From positions 2,170,001-2,234,000 of the forward strand of contig CP131612.1 of NCBI GenBank assembly GCA_030686115.1: DNA of 64,000 nucleotides. The letters are read 5' to 3'. Position numbers and translations under genes: made by a program. Of the stretch, positions 1-10,225 are shown piece after piece. Positions within the stretch are counted from its first letter, which is position 1. Every line of letters starts with the position of its first letter. The notes below the pieces were generated by a model, which worked only from the letters and a program-made list of their open reading frames with translations, made no database searches and had not been told where the DNA came from. Source of the DNA: Psychrobacter cibarius (GTDB lineage Bacteria > Pseudomonadota > Gammaproteobacteria > Pseudomonadales > Moraxellaceae).

Positions 1-1
1 C

Positions 2-1333
2 AGTGAAATGCTACCGATTACTTGGCCTGAATTTGCTAATGTGCATCCTTTTGCACCACGTGACCAAGTCACAGGTTATGTTGCCATGATTGATAGCTTG
101 CAAGACCAGTTGAAAGCCATTACTGGTTTTGATGATGTGTCTATGCAGCCAAACTCTGGCGCTTCAGGTGAGTATGCTGGTCTGCTAGCGATTCGCCGTT
201 ATCACGAATCATTGGGTGAAACTGACCGTGATGTTTGTTTAATCCCTCAGTCAGCGCACGGTACCAACCCTGCGACGGCTATGATGATGGGTATGAAAGT
301 AATCGTGGTTAAAACTGATGACAATGGTAACGTTGATATCGATGATCTAACTGCTAAGTGTGAAGAAAACAGTGCCAATCTAGGTGCATTGATGATTACT
401 TATCCATCAACGCATGGCGTGTTTGAAGAAGGCATCCGTAAAATCTGTGACCTTATCCATAAACATGGCGGTCAAGTTTATATGGATGGTGCCAATATGA
501 ATGCACAGGTTGGCATGATGCAACCGGCTGACGTTGGCGCTGATGTATTACACATGAACTTGCATAAAACCTTCTGCATCCCGCATGGCGGCGGCGGTCC
601 AGGCATGGGCCCTATCGGCATGAAGTCGCATTTAGCACCCTTTATGGCCAATCATACATTGAGCCCTGTGCATAATGCGCAAAAAGACTGCTCGGCCGTA
701 TCAGCAGCCCCTTATGGTTCAGCAAGTATTTTACCAATTTCATGGATGTACATTGCCATGATGGGTCGTGATGGTCTGCTAAAAGCCACTGAGCTTGCGC
801 TATTAAATGCTAACTATGTCGCTGCTCAATTAAAAGACCACTACCCTGTCCTTTATACGGGCAAAAACGGTCGCGTTGCTCACGAATGTATCATCGATAT
901 TCGTCCGTTGAAAGAAGAGACGGGCATCAGTGAAAGCGATATTGCTAAGCGCTTGATGGATTACGGTTTCCACTCACCAACGATGAGCTTCCCAGTTGCG
1001 GGTACCTTGATGATTGAACCAACTGAGTCTGAATCTAAAGAAGAATTAGATCGTTTCATCAGTGCCCTAAAATCTATCAAAGCCGAAGCAATGAAAGCCA
1101 AAGCTGGCGAAGAGGGTTGGACGTTAGAAGACAACCCACTAGTCAACGCGCCGCATACCGCGGCGATGGTCACCAACAGCGAATGGACGCACCCATACAG
1201 CCGTGACACAGCAGCATTCCCACTGCCTTATATCCGCGCCCATAAGTTCTGGCCGAGTGTAGCACGTGTCGATGACGCTTATGGTGATAAGAACCTCATG
1301 TGTTCTTGCCCAAGCATCGAAAACTATATGTAG
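2..1333 (+). CDS. gcvP: Glycine dehydrogenase (decarboxylating), P protein, C-terminal part
   Basis: PLP enzyme of the glycine cleavage system: it decarboxylates glycine and passes the aminomethyl group to the lipoyl arm of GcvH. The window opens inside the gene. About 443 codons of a protein normally near 950-960 residues remain, so the N-terminal half lies upstream. The stretch [16 protein letters not shown] near residue 187 of the visible part holds the lysine that binds PLP, and the glycine-rich loop follows it. The frame runs unbroken to a TAG stop and is followed by a strong hairpin. The identification is firm; the true start is outside the window. Confidence 0.97.
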   Translation, partial: SEMLPITWPEFANVHPFAPRDQVTGYVAMIDSLQDQLKAITGFDDVSMQPNSGASGEYAGLLAIRRYHESLGETDRDVCLIPQSAHGTNPATAMMMGMKVIVVKTDDNGNVDIDDLTAKCEENSANLGALMITYPSTHGVFEEGIRKICDLIHKHGGQVYMDGANMNAQVGMMQPADVGADVLHMNLHKTFCIPHGGGGPGMGPIGMKSHLAPFMANHTLSPVHNAQKDCSAVSAAPYGSASILPISWMYIAMMGRDGLLKATELALLNANYVAAQLKDHYPVLYTGKNGRVAHECIIDIRPLKEETGISESDIAKRLMDYGFHSPTMSFPVAGTLMIEPTESESKEELDRFISALKSIKAEAMKAKAGEEGWTLEDNPLVNAPHTAAMVTNSEWTHPYSRDTAAFPLPYIRAHKFWPSVARVDDAYGDKNLMCSCPSIENYM

Positions 1334-1363
1334 TTTTCAAATAAGTATGTACAGTTAATATAA

Positions 1364-1404
1364 AAATAAACCTCCAAATCAGCTGCTGACTTGGAGGTTT
1401 ATTT
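1364..1404 (+). terminator. Terminator after gcvP
   Basis: Perfect 14 bp arms (AAATAAACCTCCAA and its complement) flank a small inner hairpin, starting 31 bp after the gcvP stop. The A-rich and T-rich arm ends allow termination in either direction. Confidence 0.8.
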
Positions 1405-1477
1405 TGCGGCTAATATTTAACGCTATAATAAAATGGCTATCAATCTATTCACATTATTTACTTGGTTAGAATTAACT

Positions 1478-2167
1478 ATGCAGAAAAACAATCTTGTCAT
1501 TCTCATCCATGGTCTGCACCAAACCGCTTGGATCATGCGACCACTGGCCAAACGCTTGCAAGCAGCAGGATTTGACACTCATCAATTTGGCTATCGTAGT
1601 ATGCGTGACGGTATTCAAACCAATAGTGCCCGCCTAAATAACTGGCTAGAAAACCATCATCACCCTGACCAACCGATAGATTTGGTTGGTCATAGTTTGG
1701 GCGGTCTGATTATTCGTGATTTTGTCACTGCATATCCGCAGTGGCAAATCGGACGCTGCGTAACGCTTGGAACACCGCATGTAGGCAGTGTATGTGCTGA
1801 CTACATTTGGCGCTTGACCCCAGCTGTGGTGGGGCGCTCCTACATCGATGCGCTAGATGGAACGGTCGCACCCTTACCGGAGCATATTACCTTAGGTGTG
1901 ATTGCGGGTAATCGCCCCTACGGTTTGGGTCAGCTGTTTTTACAGTATCATAATCGAAAATTGCGTCGAGCAGATAATATGCCATCAGTAGAACATCTGC
2001 TACATGATGGCACCGTATATGTAGCAGAAACCAAAATAGAAGCAGCCACGGATCATATCGTATTACCAGTGTCGCATACTGGGATGCTGGTCGATAAAAC
2101 CGTGGCCGCGCAAACCAAATACTTTTTACAACATGGACAATTCGAGCATAACAAGCTTACGTCTTGA
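1478..2167 (+). CDS. Lipase/esterase-like alpha/beta hydrolase
   Basis: Small serine hydrolase of about 229 residues. The N-terminus runs LVILIHGLHQT, the oxyanion-hole strand. The nucleophile elbow GHSLGG follows at about residue 72, and a C-terminal SHTGML supplies the likely catalytic histidine. The fold resembles the PGAP1-like/triacylglycerol lipase group, and the substrate cannot be told. An upstream in-frame ATG at 1433 would add 15 residues but has no ribosome binding site, so the ATG at 1478, right before the first beta strand, is preferred. No signal peptide is seen, so it is probably cytoplasmic. It stands alone between gcvP and the convergent rnd. Confidence 0.8.
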   Translation: MQKNNLVILIHGLHQTAWIMRPLAKRLQAAGFDTHQFGYRSMRDGIQTNSARLNNWLENHHHPDQPIDLVGHSLGGLIIRDFVTAYPQWQIGRCVTLGTPHVGSVCADYIWRLTPAVVGRSYIDALDGTVAPLPEHITLGVIAGNRPYGLGQLFLQYHNRKLRRADNMPSVEHLLHDGTVYVAETKIEAATDHIVLPVSHTGMLVDKTVAAQTKYFLQHGQFEHNKLTS

Positions 2168-2206
2168 GAAAAGCATCATCTTTTATCAATGATAGAATCT
2201 TATGGC

Positions 2207-3541
2207 TTATCGAACATTGATCCCCATACCCTGCTGCAACTCAGTTTTATGTTTTTTGATGACTGGAATCAGGGTATTCATGACCCAGTCATTCCGCCAA
2301 CCTTTTAAGCCCTCTGGCAATTCACTTAATTCCTTATCAAAGGCAATGACTTCATATAACTGCCCTAGCCATTTTTTACGCATCAATACACTAGCAGGAA
2401 CGCCGATAGTACGTGCATGCTCATCAATCGCTTGCTGCACTGCTTTTGACAGTACTTTATTTTTTGAGCGATACGGCGGTAATAGGCAATCAGGAAATTC
2501 AGCAGGGTGCAGGTTTTTTGCTTGATTTATCACTTTTAGCAGCTCTTCGCCGTATAAGCGTAACATACTGCGATGCATCGTGGTTTTGTGCGCAAGCTCT
2601 CGCATATTACTTGGTCTTTCAGTGATGATCTCACGTACTGCTTGTTTTTTAATCACAAACGTACGTGGCTGATTGGTCGAACGCGCCAGCTCCTCGCGCC
2701 ACGTCGCAACCGCCTGCAGTATCGCCATCTGCTGTGAAGTATAACGATAATCTGCCATTGTTAGGTACATTGCGCTGTCTTCAACATGCTGAGCATCATA
2801 CAAATCACTGGCATAAAGCTGGCAATCTGCCCATACATAATCGTACAAACCTTGCTTTTTTAGCGCATATTCAAGACTCAAATAGAGTGCTGGCAAAAAG
2901 CGTACGTCATCAATCGCATACTGCTCTTGCTCATCTGAGAGCGGACGTTGCAGCCAGTCCGACTGGCTTTGTTCTTTATCAATGTGCATGTCTAGCTGGT
3001 CGTCAAGCGCTTGCTGATAGCCCATTTGCAATTGACCCGTTAAGTAAGACAACGCAATTTGCGTATCAAATATATTGGTCAATGGCGGACAACCAGAGAG
3101 TAGATAAAAAATCCCTAAATCCTCACCACAGGCATGCCAAATCGCCACATCAACTTTGGCCAGTGCCTGCCACAATTCGGTCAGTTGCAACTGAGGGGCA
3201 TCTAATAAATAAATATGATTGCCAGTATTTAGTTGCACCAATGCCAAGCGCGGATAATAAGTATCACGTTTGATAAATTCGGTATCTAACGCTACCCGAC
3301 CGCAAGTTGCCAATGCATCGATAACTTCAGCCAAACCATTTTGCTCACGCACCCACGTGACAGCAGCTTCGTCGGCACTATCTAGCAGCGCCTCAATATC
3401 TGGCTCTGAAGGTATATCTGCTGACTCTATTTTAGAATTGATTGATGGTTCTAATAAATCATCAGAAGCAGCAATGGTAATGTTGTCTGCAAGGTTTGAT
3501 TGGATGGCAGCAGTTGAAGCTGTTGGAGCATGGTTGGACAC
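2207..3541 (-). CDS. rnd: Ribonuclease D
   Basis: 3'-5' exoribonuclease that trims tRNA and other stable RNA 3' ends. The DEDD exonuclease signature is visible: LDTEF (Asp86/Glu88), HACGEDLGIF (about 137-146), and YAIDDVRFL (about 208-216, motif III tyrosine and aspartate). A C-terminal HRDC-type helical domain follows. The first ~75 residues are an acidic, low-complexity extension not typical of E. coli RNase D. The start used is GTG at 3541; an internal start nearer the catalytic domain is possible. Length of 444 residues is long for the family because of that extension. Confidence 0.93.
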   Translation of the reverse strand: MSNHAPTASTAAIQSNLADNITIAASDDLLEPSINSKIESADIPSEPDIEALLDSADEAAVTWVREQNGLAEVIDALATCGRVALDTEFIKRDTYYPRLALVQLNTGNHIYLLDAPQLQLTELWQALAKVDVAIWHACGEDLGIFYLLSGCPPLTNIFDTQIALSYLTGQLQMGYQQALDDQLDMHIDKEQSQSDWLQRPLSDEQEQYAIDDVRFLPALYLSLEYALKKQGLYDYVWADCQLYASDLYDAQHVEDSAMYLTMADYRYTSQQMAILQAVATWREELARSTNQPRTFVIKKQAVREIITERPSNMRELAHKTTMHRSMLRLYGEELLKVINQAKNLHPAEFPDCLLPPYRSKNKVLSKAVQQAIDEHARTIGVPASVLMRKKWLGQLYEVIAFDKELSELPEGLKGWRNDWVMNTLIPVIKKHKTELQQGMGINVR

Positions 3542-3699
3542 GGGCAGATACCTGCATAAATAGGAAAAAATAAAACGCTAAAGGGCGTCTCAATAAAAGT
3601 AGATAACAAGATACTAGTGAATCAATTATAACAATTTCATGAAATAAAATGGACAAGACTTGGTTTTTATAAAGAAGTTATAGAAAAAATGTCAGTGTG

Positions 3700-4293
3700 C
3701 TATAAAAATGAACGATTTTGTATCGCTTGTCCAAGGGTCATGCTATCAAGATATTCAAGCTCGCCGCCCATTGGTACACCTTGTGCCAAACGTGTGACCT
3801 TATTAACATGACGACTAACCGCTGCACTGATAAAGTGCGCGGTGGTCTGCCCTTCGACAGTCGTACCAGTCGCCAATATCAACTCTTCAACAGGCTCTTG
3901 CTTGACCCGCCAGACCAGTTGTTCAATATTCAAATCATCAGCGCTAATGCCATCAATCGGTGATAAATGACCACCTAACACAAAGTAGCGGCCACGGTAG
4001 CCTGCGGTTTGTTCGATAGCCATCACGTCTGCTGCCGTTTCGACCACACATAGCAAGGCATCATCACGGCGCGGATCTTGGCACAGCGGACAGATGTGAT
4101 CATCACTGAAGCTGTGACAACGCTGGCATTCGACGATATCGCGCATCGCCTCATCAAGTGCTTGGGCGAGTGCGATGCCTTGTGGGCGTTTTTTGGTAAG
4201 CAAATGCAGTGCCATACGTTGGGCACTTTTTTGACCCACACCCGGCAAAATACGCAGCTGTTTAACCAGCTGATCAAATTTGGCTGTCAGCAA
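3700..4293 (-). CDS. recR: Recombination mediator RecR
   Basis: RecFOR pathway protein that loads RecA at gapped DNA. The N-terminal helix-hairpin-helix carries [17 protein letters not shown]. It is followed by a four-cysteine zinc finger (Cys56, Cys59, Cys68, Cys71) and a Toprim domain beginning [11 protein letters not shown]. The length of 197 residues is normal. It lies 119 bp downstream of ybaB on the same strand, the usual ybaB-recR pairing, although dnaX is not the next upstream gene. Confidence 0.97.
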   Translation of the reverse strand: MLTAKFDQLVKQLRILPGVGQKSAQRMALHLLTKKRPQGIALAQALDEAMRDIVECQRCHSFSDDHICPLCQDPRRDDALLCVVETAADVMAIEQTAGYRGRYFVLGGHLSPIDGISADDLNIEQLVWRVKQEPVEELILATGTTVEGQTTAHFISAAVSRHVNKVTRLAQGVPMGGELEYLDSMTLGQAIQNRSFL

Positions 4294-4412
4294 AGCATCT
4301 TCCTTTATTTAACTTAATTTATAAACCGTAGCTATGAAAATGGGGTCGTATCATGTCGATAACAACCCCATTTTATCTTTAATATGTCGTGTTTGGCTTA
4401 AAAAATAACGAC

Positions 4413-4742
4413 TTAGAACATACCTTGCATACCAGGTGGTAGACCCATGCCTGAGGTCGCGCCAGCCATGGTTTCTTCGTATAGCGCATCTGCTTGACGA
4501 ACGGCGTCATTGATAGCAGCAGCGATAAGATCTTCGATCATATCTGGCTCATCTTCTAGCAAGCTTGGATCGATGGTTAAACGCTTAACCACATGGCGAC
4601 CCGTCATGGTGACTTTTACCAGACCACTGCCCGCTTCAGCTTGTACTTCTTTATTCGCAAGCTCTTTCTTAGCATTTTCAACGTTTGCTTCGACTTTCTT
4701 TTGCATCGTTTGTGCTTGTTGCATTAATGCTTGAATATTCAT
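4413..4742 (-). CDS. ybaB: YbaB/EbfC family nucleoid-associated protein
   Basis: Small dimeric DNA-binding protein of 109 residues. It begins [19 protein letters not shown] and has the family core [19 protein letters not shown], with a Met/Gly-rich tail ending in GMQGMF. It is typically co-transcribed with recR, and that order is kept here. Confidence 0.95.
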   Translation of the reverse strand: MNIQALMQQAQTMQKKVEANVENAKKELANKEVQAEAGSGLVKVTMTGRHVVKRLTIDPSLLEDEPDMIEDLIAAAINDAVRQADALYEETMAGATSGMGLPPGMQGMF

Positions 4743-4786
4743 AGTTGCCTCTTTTGTTTTTTAATCATAAATGATTGATATTTTAC

Positions 4787-4959
4787 TAGGGCGTGTCCTC
4801 AATTCAATTGATCATATCTAAACGGGCTAAAAATGGCTAAATTTTGCCAAACATCGTTAAATAGCTGGTTAATATCCCGATATTATCTGCGCTATTTTCC
4901 TCGTTTGACGGCAATTTATCTCATTTTTATCACCATTTTTGAAATAAGGACACGCCCTA
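4787..4959. repeat. MITE-like repeat, complete copy 1
   Basis: A 173 bp non-coding element with perfect 13 bp terminal inverted repeats (TAGGGCGTGTCCT at the left, its complement at 4947-4959). The termini begin and end with TA, which suits insertion at a TA target. The interior has no ORF. The same interior sequence recurs in reverse orientation at 61398-61564, and a shortened copy lies at 6644-6706. It separates ybaB from metZ. Confidence 0.8.
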
Positions 4960-4993
4960 ATATAAAGTGCTAACCGCGATTATACCGTTATCT

Positions 4994-6283
4994 TTACAAA
5001 CTGTCTAAACCACGCGCCAAATCTTTGATGATATCTTCTACATCTTCTAAGCCTACTGACAAACGAATAAGACCATCTTTTACGCCCGCTTCTGCGCGCT
5101 CTTTTGCACTCAAACGAAAATGGGTCGTTGTTGCAGGATGGGTAATCGTCGTTTTGGCATCGCCCAAGTTATTGGTGATAGAAACCATTTGGGTGGAATC
5201 AATGACATGCCAAGCGGCAGATTTCGAATCACGACTATTTGAATCAGTGCTGTCAGAAGCCTTTACTTCAAAACCCATGATAGCACCATAGCCATCTGTC
5301 ATATGATGTTGACGCGTCGCAAGCTCATGAGCGGGATGATCACTCAAACCTGAGAAATGTACGGCACTAACATTGGGATGATTAACCAAAAACTCTGCCA
5401 CTTGATTGGCATTTTGACAATGCGCTTGCATACGCAGTTTCAGCGTCTCTAACCCTTTGGTAAATACCCATGCGTTAAATGGACTCATACTGATACCGCC
5501 CGAGCGTACCACGGTAAACGCCTCTTGCATGAGCTTATCACTGCCGACCAATGCGCCGCCGAGTACTCGACCCTGACCGTCTAGATACTTAGTTGCAGAA
5601 TGAATCACCACATCGGCACCCAAATCAAGCGGACGCTGCAAAGCTGGGGTAGCAAAGCAATTATCCACAACGAGTAGGATATCATTAGCTTTACACAGCT
5701 GGCTTAAAAAGCCGATATCACAAATCTGTGCCAATGGATTGCTAGGGCTTTCGCAATAAATGACTTTGGTATTTGGTTGAACGGCGTTTGCCCACGCCTC
5801 ATTATCGAAGCAATCAACGTAGCTGACTTCCACACCGAACTTTGCCATATAATTATTAAATAGACCAATCGATGAGCCAAATAATTGATTGGCAGCAAGC
5901 AAATGATCGCCCGCTTTCAGATATGCCAAGCACATAGTCAAAATCGCCCCCATGCCAGAGGCTGTCGCCACTGCGCGCTCACCGTTTTCAAGCGCTGCCA
6001 AACGACGCTCGAAGGTACGCACACTCGGATTGGTATGGCGTGAGTACACGTTGCCCGTCTTGTCTCCATTAAAATGTGCCGCGGCATCTGCCGCTGAGGT
6101 ATAAACGTATGAGCTGGTGGTAAAAATAGCCTCTGAGTGCTCACCCTCATCGGTACGATGTTGCCCTGCCCGTACAGCAATGGTTTGCATACCATAATCG
6201 AGAGCTAAATTGAGCGCGTCACTGCGCCAGTTTGGATCTAATTTATCTACATTTTTATCATCATGGGCTTGCGACTGACTCAT
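4994..6283 (-). CDS. metZ: O-succinylhomoserine sulfhydrylase
   Basis: Cys/Met-metabolism PLP enzyme that makes homocysteine directly from O-succinylhomoserine and sulfide. YSRHTNPSVRTFERRLAALE gives the phosphate-binding and substrate signature, and SATKYLDGQGRVLGG holds the PLP lysine (about Lys232). The GQGR sequence after that lysine is typical of MetZ rather than MetB/MetC. The start at 6283 gives 429 residues and has a GGA-type ribosome binding site; the longer ORF to 6373 would add 30 low-complexity residues. The gene stands alone between MITE copies. Distinction from O-acetylhomoserine sulfhydrylase rests on motif recall only. Confidence 0.88.
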   Translation of the reverse strand: MSQSQAHDDKNVDKLDPNWRSDALNLALDYGMQTIAVRAGQHRTDEGEHSEAIFTTSSYVYTSAADAAAHFNGDKTGNVYSRHTNPSVRTFERRLAALENGERAVATASGMGAILTMCLAYLKAGDHLLAANQLFGSSIGLFNNYMAKFGVEVSYVDCFDNEAWANAVQPNTKVIYCESPSNPLAQICDIGFLSQLCKANDILLVVDNCFATPALQRPLDLGADVVIHSATKYLDGQGRVLGGALVGSDKLMQEAFTVVRSGGISMSPFNAWVFTKGLETLKLRMQAHCQNANQVAEFLVNHPNVSAVHFSGLSDHPAHELATRQHHMTDGYGAIMGFEVKASDSTDSNSRDSKSAAWHVIDSTQMVSITNNLGDAKTTITHPATTTHFRLSAKERAEAGVKDGLIRLSVGLEDVEDIIKDLARGLDSL

Positions 6284-6643
6284 AAATATTCCGTTGCTTT
6301 GATTGGTATTTTCATTGATATAAAATGACTGCTTATTCTTCTGATTATCGACCGAATGCATCAGCGTTATCATATCATGTCAACTTATTCCACACAGCTG
6401 GTTTCAAGCGATGGCTAAATATTATTTTTGAATACACATCTATCTCTTTCTCAACAACAGATGAAAGAGAGACGATAAGTAAATAATGACTGAATAAGTC
6501 GCTGAATCTAACAAAAATAACGTATTTATAATAGGCATAGATGACGACAGCTGATAAGCTTAGCGGCGATTTAATTTTTGCCTTGGGCGATATTGTTATA
6601 CGCTTCGTAATCAGTGCTATCATCGGTAAAATAAACGATGCAC

Positions 6644-6706
6644 TAGCGCATGTCCTTCATTCAATTGATAGTCTTTTTAATGGGCTAAAAATAAGGACGT
6701 GCTCTC
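6644..6706. repeat. MITE-like repeat, internally deleted remnant
   Basis: About 63 bp with both ends of the copy at 4787-4959 (TAGCGCATGTCCT at the left, a degraded AGGACGTGC at the right) and the shared interior TTCAATTGAT and GGGCTAAAAAT, the middle being lost. The 480 bp gap between metZ and the next gene holds nothing else I recognise; short ORFs there look accidental. Confidence 0.6.
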
Positions 6707-6762
6707 TCGCTTACTTTTTAACAAATACTTCTTTATGTAAGGCACACTAAGGTAATTCATTT

Positions 6763-8403
6763 ATGTCGATGTTCAGTATAGAACCAAGCAACTTATCGTT
6801 GAGTCTAACACTCGGACTAACCTTAGGTCTTAGTGGATGTCAGGTTTTGCCAAAACAGCCACACTTACCTGAGAGCCAAGCATTATCAGCACGAGTACAT
6901 GATTTATATCAACAAGAAGACAATCAAGAAACTGGACAAAGTGACACAGTAGCAACCAATGACGTTGATTTGGTAGCATCGATTAGCGAGCAGAATGATA
7001 TTCACCCAGATTTATCTGGCTATCACCCCATTGTAACTGGTGCCAATGCTTTTGCTTCTCGCAGCATATTAACGGACATGTCCACACGTAATATCGATGC
7101 GCAGTATTATATTTGGCATAATGACCAAGCTGGTCAGCTACTATTGAAAGATCTGTGGGAAGCGGCTGAACGCGGCATCATTGTACGCTTACTATTAGAT
7201 GATTTTAATAATGATGCCACTTTCGATCAGCATTTATTACGTTTTTCCAGTCATCCGAATATCGCGGTACGAATCATCAATCCGCTGATGCATCGTAAGT
7301 TTCAAACATTAAACTACGTCACAGGTCTGCCACGTATCAATCGCCGCATGCATAATAAAAGCATGACTTTTGATAAGCAGATTACCATCATTGGGGGACG
7401 TAATATTGGCAATGAATATTTAAGCAATGACCAAAATAGTCAATTTGCGGATTTGGATGTTTTACTCATCGGTAAAGTCGTCGCAGATATTGACAACAGT
7501 TTTTCAAGCTATTGGTCGTCGCCTTTGTCATTTGACATCGAAACTTTAGTGAAGCCTGATAACAATACAGCGCCTGATTTCCTAGCGGCACTGGACAAGC
7601 TCGGTCAGGATGAAAAAGGTAGCGACAATCATTTGACGGTGTATAAAGAAGCGCTAGAAGAGTCAACGATAGATAGTGACTTGGTCAATAAACGCGTGCC
7701 TTTTCGCTGGACAGACATGCAGTTTTTGAGTGATGATGTGGGCAAACTAAGCAAAACAGTACCAGCGGATACCAATTTGGTGCATCAATTGCGTACCTTA
7801 TTAGGCAGTCCAACCAAAAAGCTAACCATCATTTCCTCTTACTTTGTACCCACCAAAGATGGTGTCAATACTTTAGTGCAATTGGCTGAAGCTGGTATCG
7901 AGATTAAGATTTTGACCAATTCATTTGATGCGACCGACGTGACTGCTGTGCATTCTGGCTATAGTCAATGGCGACCTAATTTGCTGCGCGCCGGTGTCAA
8001 AATATACGAGCTAAAATCCACCGCCTCTGAAGAAAAACGCGAAAACAAGCTTTGGAAAGCTCGTAGTCAATCCTCAACCAGTTTACATGCAAAAACGTTT
8101 GCCGTTGATGACTATCAAGTGTTCATTGGCTCCTATAATGTCGACCCTCGCTCTGCCAATATCAATACAGAGATGGGTGTGATCATCAATGATGATGAGC
8201 TGGCAAAACAATTGCATGGTGCGCTGAGCGATGACCTGCTAAACCAGGCTTATGAAGTCAAACTATCAGATAATGGTAAGCTACAGTGGCATACTATGGA
8301 AGACGATAAAAAAGTGGTTTATGATTCAGAGCCACGCGTCGATATCAGCGATCATGTCTGGCTGACTATCATGTCATGGCTACCTATTGATTGGTTGCTA
8401 TAG
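6763..8403 (+). CDS. Phospholipase D / cardiolipin synthase-like lipoprotein
   Basis: Two HKD motifs mark a PLD-superfamily enzyme: HNKSMTFD (His197, Lys199, Asp204) and HAKTFAVD (about residue 440), each followed by the G(G/S)xN stretch of the active site. This architecture fits ClsC/YmdC-type cardiolipin synthases, which transfer phosphatidyl groups. The N-terminus has a short hydrophobic stretch ending LGLSGC, a lipobox with Cys26, so the protein is probably membrane-anchored. An AAGG ribosome binding site precedes the ATG. The length of 546 residues is a little above the usual ClsC size. The exact reaction is inferred. Confidence 0.82.
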   Translation: MSMFSIEPSNLSLSLTLGLTLGLSGCQVLPKQPHLPESQALSARVHDLYQQEDNQETGQSDTVATNDVDLVASISEQNDIHPDLSGYHPIVTGANAFASRSILTDMSTRNIDAQYYIWHNDQAGQLLLKDLWEAAERGIIVRLLLDDFNNDATFDQHLLRFSSHPNIAVRIINPLMHRKFQTLNYVTGLPRINRRMHNKSMTFDKQITIIGGRNIGNEYLSNDQNSQFADLDVLLIGKVVADIDNSFSSYWSSPLSFDIETLVKPDNNTAPDFLAALDKLGQDEKGSDNHLTVYKEALEESTIDSDLVNKRVPFRWTDMQFLSDDVGKLSKTVPADTNLVHQLRTLLGSPTKKLTIISSYFVPTKDGVNTLVQLAEAGIEIKILTNSFDATDVTAVHSGYSQWRPNLLRAGVKIYELKSTASEEKRENKLWKARSQSSTSLHAKTFAVDDYQVFIGSYNVDPRSANINTEMGVIINDDELAKQLHGALSDDLLNQAYEVKLSDNGKLQWHTMEDDKKVVYDSEPRVDISDHVWLTIMSWLPIDWLL

Positions 8404-8490
8404 CTGCCACCATCAAAAGCACTTTAAAACCTAGTCATATTTACATAATAACAGCGTTATCGAGTGATTCTTTTGCCCAATTTTTTTTAG

Positions 8491-8567
8491 TTTGAATACT
8501 TTTTAATTTGAGTACTTTTTAATTTGAGTACTTTTCATTTAAGCACTATTCATTCAAGTGCTTTTAA
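8491..8567 (+). repeat. Five degenerate 15-16 bp tandem repeats
   Basis: Five head-to-tail units close to TTTGAGTACTTTTTAA, starting at 8491, 8507, 8523, 8538 and 8553, with increasing divergence toward the right. They sit in the 321 bp gap between the PLD gene and the MFS gene. No gene is apparent there. Confidence 0.75.
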
Positions 8568-8724
8568 CTCCGAGGCTTGTTGCCCAAAAACTTTTAGCTC
8601 AAACGTCTTTATTTTTTCGGCAAATCATTATTTTTCATATTGATTTGTCGTTTTTTATTATAGCCGGTTATCCAGATAATAATCGGCTTAACGAATACTA
8701 TTATATGTGGATGCGCGACCTATT

Positions 8725-10026
8725 ATGCCTTCTCGTTCTCAATATGCAATGATGTCTTCTAAAGACAGAAACACCGTACTGTTTATCTGCTTTAGCAGCG
8801 CAGTCGCGTTTTTTGATTTTTTGATTTATTTATATCTAGCAGATATCATGGCGACCGCTTTTTTCCCTGCTAATATCGACCCAGCTATTACGAAGGTGCA
8901 AGGGCTTGGTCTATTTGCAATTGGCTATTTGGCACGCCCACTTGGCGGTATCATCTTTGGTCGTTATGGTGATATCAAAGGCCGAAAACCCATACTATTG
9001 ATCAGTATATTAGTGACGGCGGTCAGCTTGTTGGCGATGGCATGCTTACCGACCTATGGACAGTGGGGGCTGATTGCACCAACCTTATTTATAGTCTTGA
9101 GGCTGATACAAGGCATGGCATTTGGTCTTTATGTGCCACTCGCTTGGGTTTTTGTGGCAGAGCATGTACCACGCCAATATTCGTCAGTATCTTGTAGCTA
9201 TGTCACCGCCAGTTTTTATGTAGGCGTGCTGTTTTCTAATGCCTTTTTTCTTTGGTTAACCAATTCTATGACGACTGAGCAATTGGCTAATTACGGCTGG
9301 CGCTTGCCATTTTTCATCGCGGCTATTCTGAGTTTATTACCATTATTGGCGTGGCGATGGATAGATGAGTCACCCTTTTTTCTGGAAATGAAAAACTCAA
9401 AACCAAGCGATTATGTTGCCAAACCCTTCAATTTACTCTTTAAGCATTGTAAACACTCGCTATTTATCGGCATGGTTCTCACGCTTATTGTTTCTAGCAT
9501 CACGACCGTTGTTGTGCTATTGCTACCCGATTTGATTGAATTACGTTTTACCTTAGACAGCGATTTATTTGGATTCTCACACAGTCTGGGTATTGTGTTC
9601 ATGGTTTTTGGTTGTATTTTTTATGGGATAATATCCAACCATCAAAACTTCGGTAAGATTCTGACGGTTGGCTCTATTCTTTTGATCGCTCAGATGTTTG
9701 CCTTTTTTTACCATCTGCAAGCCAGCGGTGACTACATCCTCATTATGTATGCGCTTTTAGGCTTTTGTGCTGGCATCGTTGGGATGATACCTGCCATCCT
9801 TGTACAGTTATTTCCGACCAATGTACGACTAACAGGAATGGCTTTTTGTTATAATATCGCCTACGGTATTGTTGGAGTGCTTGTGCCTTTTGGACTGGGT
9901 TATGCCACTCTGTATGTGAGTTTCTCACCAGCGCTCTACATTGCATTTATCGGTTTTATCGGCATAATAATGGGTATTTATTTTTATAATTTGCCTGAAT
10001 TCAAAAAAATCGACCACATTATTTAG
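8725..10026 (+). CDS. MFS transporter, metabolite:H+ symporter (MHS) type
   Basis: Integral membrane carrier of about 433 residues with some 12 hydrophobic segments. The MFS loop motif GRYGDIKGRKPILL lies between helices 2 and 3, followed by RLIQGMAFGLYVPLAWVFVAE, as in ProP/ShiA/KgtP-type symporters. The substrate cannot be assigned; this family carries osmolytes, organic acids and shikimate. The ORF can also open at a GTG at 8707, and neither start has a clear ribosome binding site. It is followed by a terminator and then by the prophage junction, so it was the host neighbour of dusA. Confidence 0.85.
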   Translation: MPSRSQYAMMSSKDRNTVLFICFSSAVAFFDFLIYLYLADIMATAFFPANIDPAITKVQGLGLFAIGYLARPLGGIIFGRYGDIKGRKPILLISILVTAVSLLAMACLPTYGQWGLIAPTLFIVLRLIQGMAFGLYVPLAWVFVAEHVPRQYSSVSCSYVTASFYVGVLFSNAFFLWLTNSMTTEQLANYGWRLPFFIAAILSLLPLLAWRWIDESPFFLEMKNSKPSDYVAKPFNLLFKHCKHSLFIGMVLTLIVSSITTVVVLLLPDLIELRFTLDSDLFGFSHSLGIVFMVFGCIFYGIISNHQNFGKILTVGSILLIAQMFAFFYHLQASGDYILIMYALLGFCAGIVGMIPAILVQLFPTNVRLTGMAFCYNIAYGIVGVLVPFGLGYATLYVSFSPALYIAFIGFIGIIMGIYFYNLPEFKKIDHII

Positions 10027-10075
10027 CTAGTAGGTAGCTGCCTATTATCTGCATAACGATTGAAATTAAAAAATT

Positions 10076-10109
10076 AAGGTGCAATCGTATGTCTCATACA
10101 TTGCACCTT
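10076..10109 (+). terminator. Terminator after the MFS gene
   Basis: Perfect 9 bp arms (AAGGTGCAA/TTGCACCTT) around a 16-nt loop, followed by a T-rich stretch, 50 bp past the MFS stop. Confidence 0.7.
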
Positions 10110-10165
10110 GTTCATTTATTTAAGACACCAATATTAAAATATTAAGGCTCAAAACCATGGTTGAT

Positions 10166-10225
10166 ATGACCAACAAACGTCTTTCCGTTGCACCCATGAT
10201 TGATAGTATCTACCAAGGTTTTTAA
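10166..10225 (+). pseudogene. dusA: Stranded 5' end of host dusA
   Basis: ATG followed by codons for TNKRLSVAPMID, matching the start of dusA at 52687 (MNNKRLSVAPMID). After the 18 bp core the reading turns into phage sequence and stops after 19 codons. This is the host's original dusA start, cut from its gene by prophage integration. Any native dusA promoter should lie upstream, between 10110 and 10165, and now reads into the prophage. Confidence 0.88.
10187..10204 (+). repeat. Attachment site attL, core repeat
   Basis: GTTGCACCCATGATTGAT is identical to 52708-52725 within dusA. Homology continues imperfectly to the left through the first dusA codons and stops at the right, as expected for the left end of an integrated element. 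Confidence 0.9.

Noticed and set aside
2665..3563. Plus-strand ORFs opposite rnd (202 and 97 codons)
   Set aside because: Shadows of rnd; the minus frame holds all DEDD motifs.
6541..6750. 69-codon plus-strand ORF between metZ and the PLD gene
   Set aside because: It runs through the degenerate MITE and has no ribosome binding site or recognisable protein character.
8558..8752. 64-codon ORF before the MFS gene
   Set aside because: It starts in the tandem repeats, runs into the MFS start in another frame and lacks a ribosome binding site.
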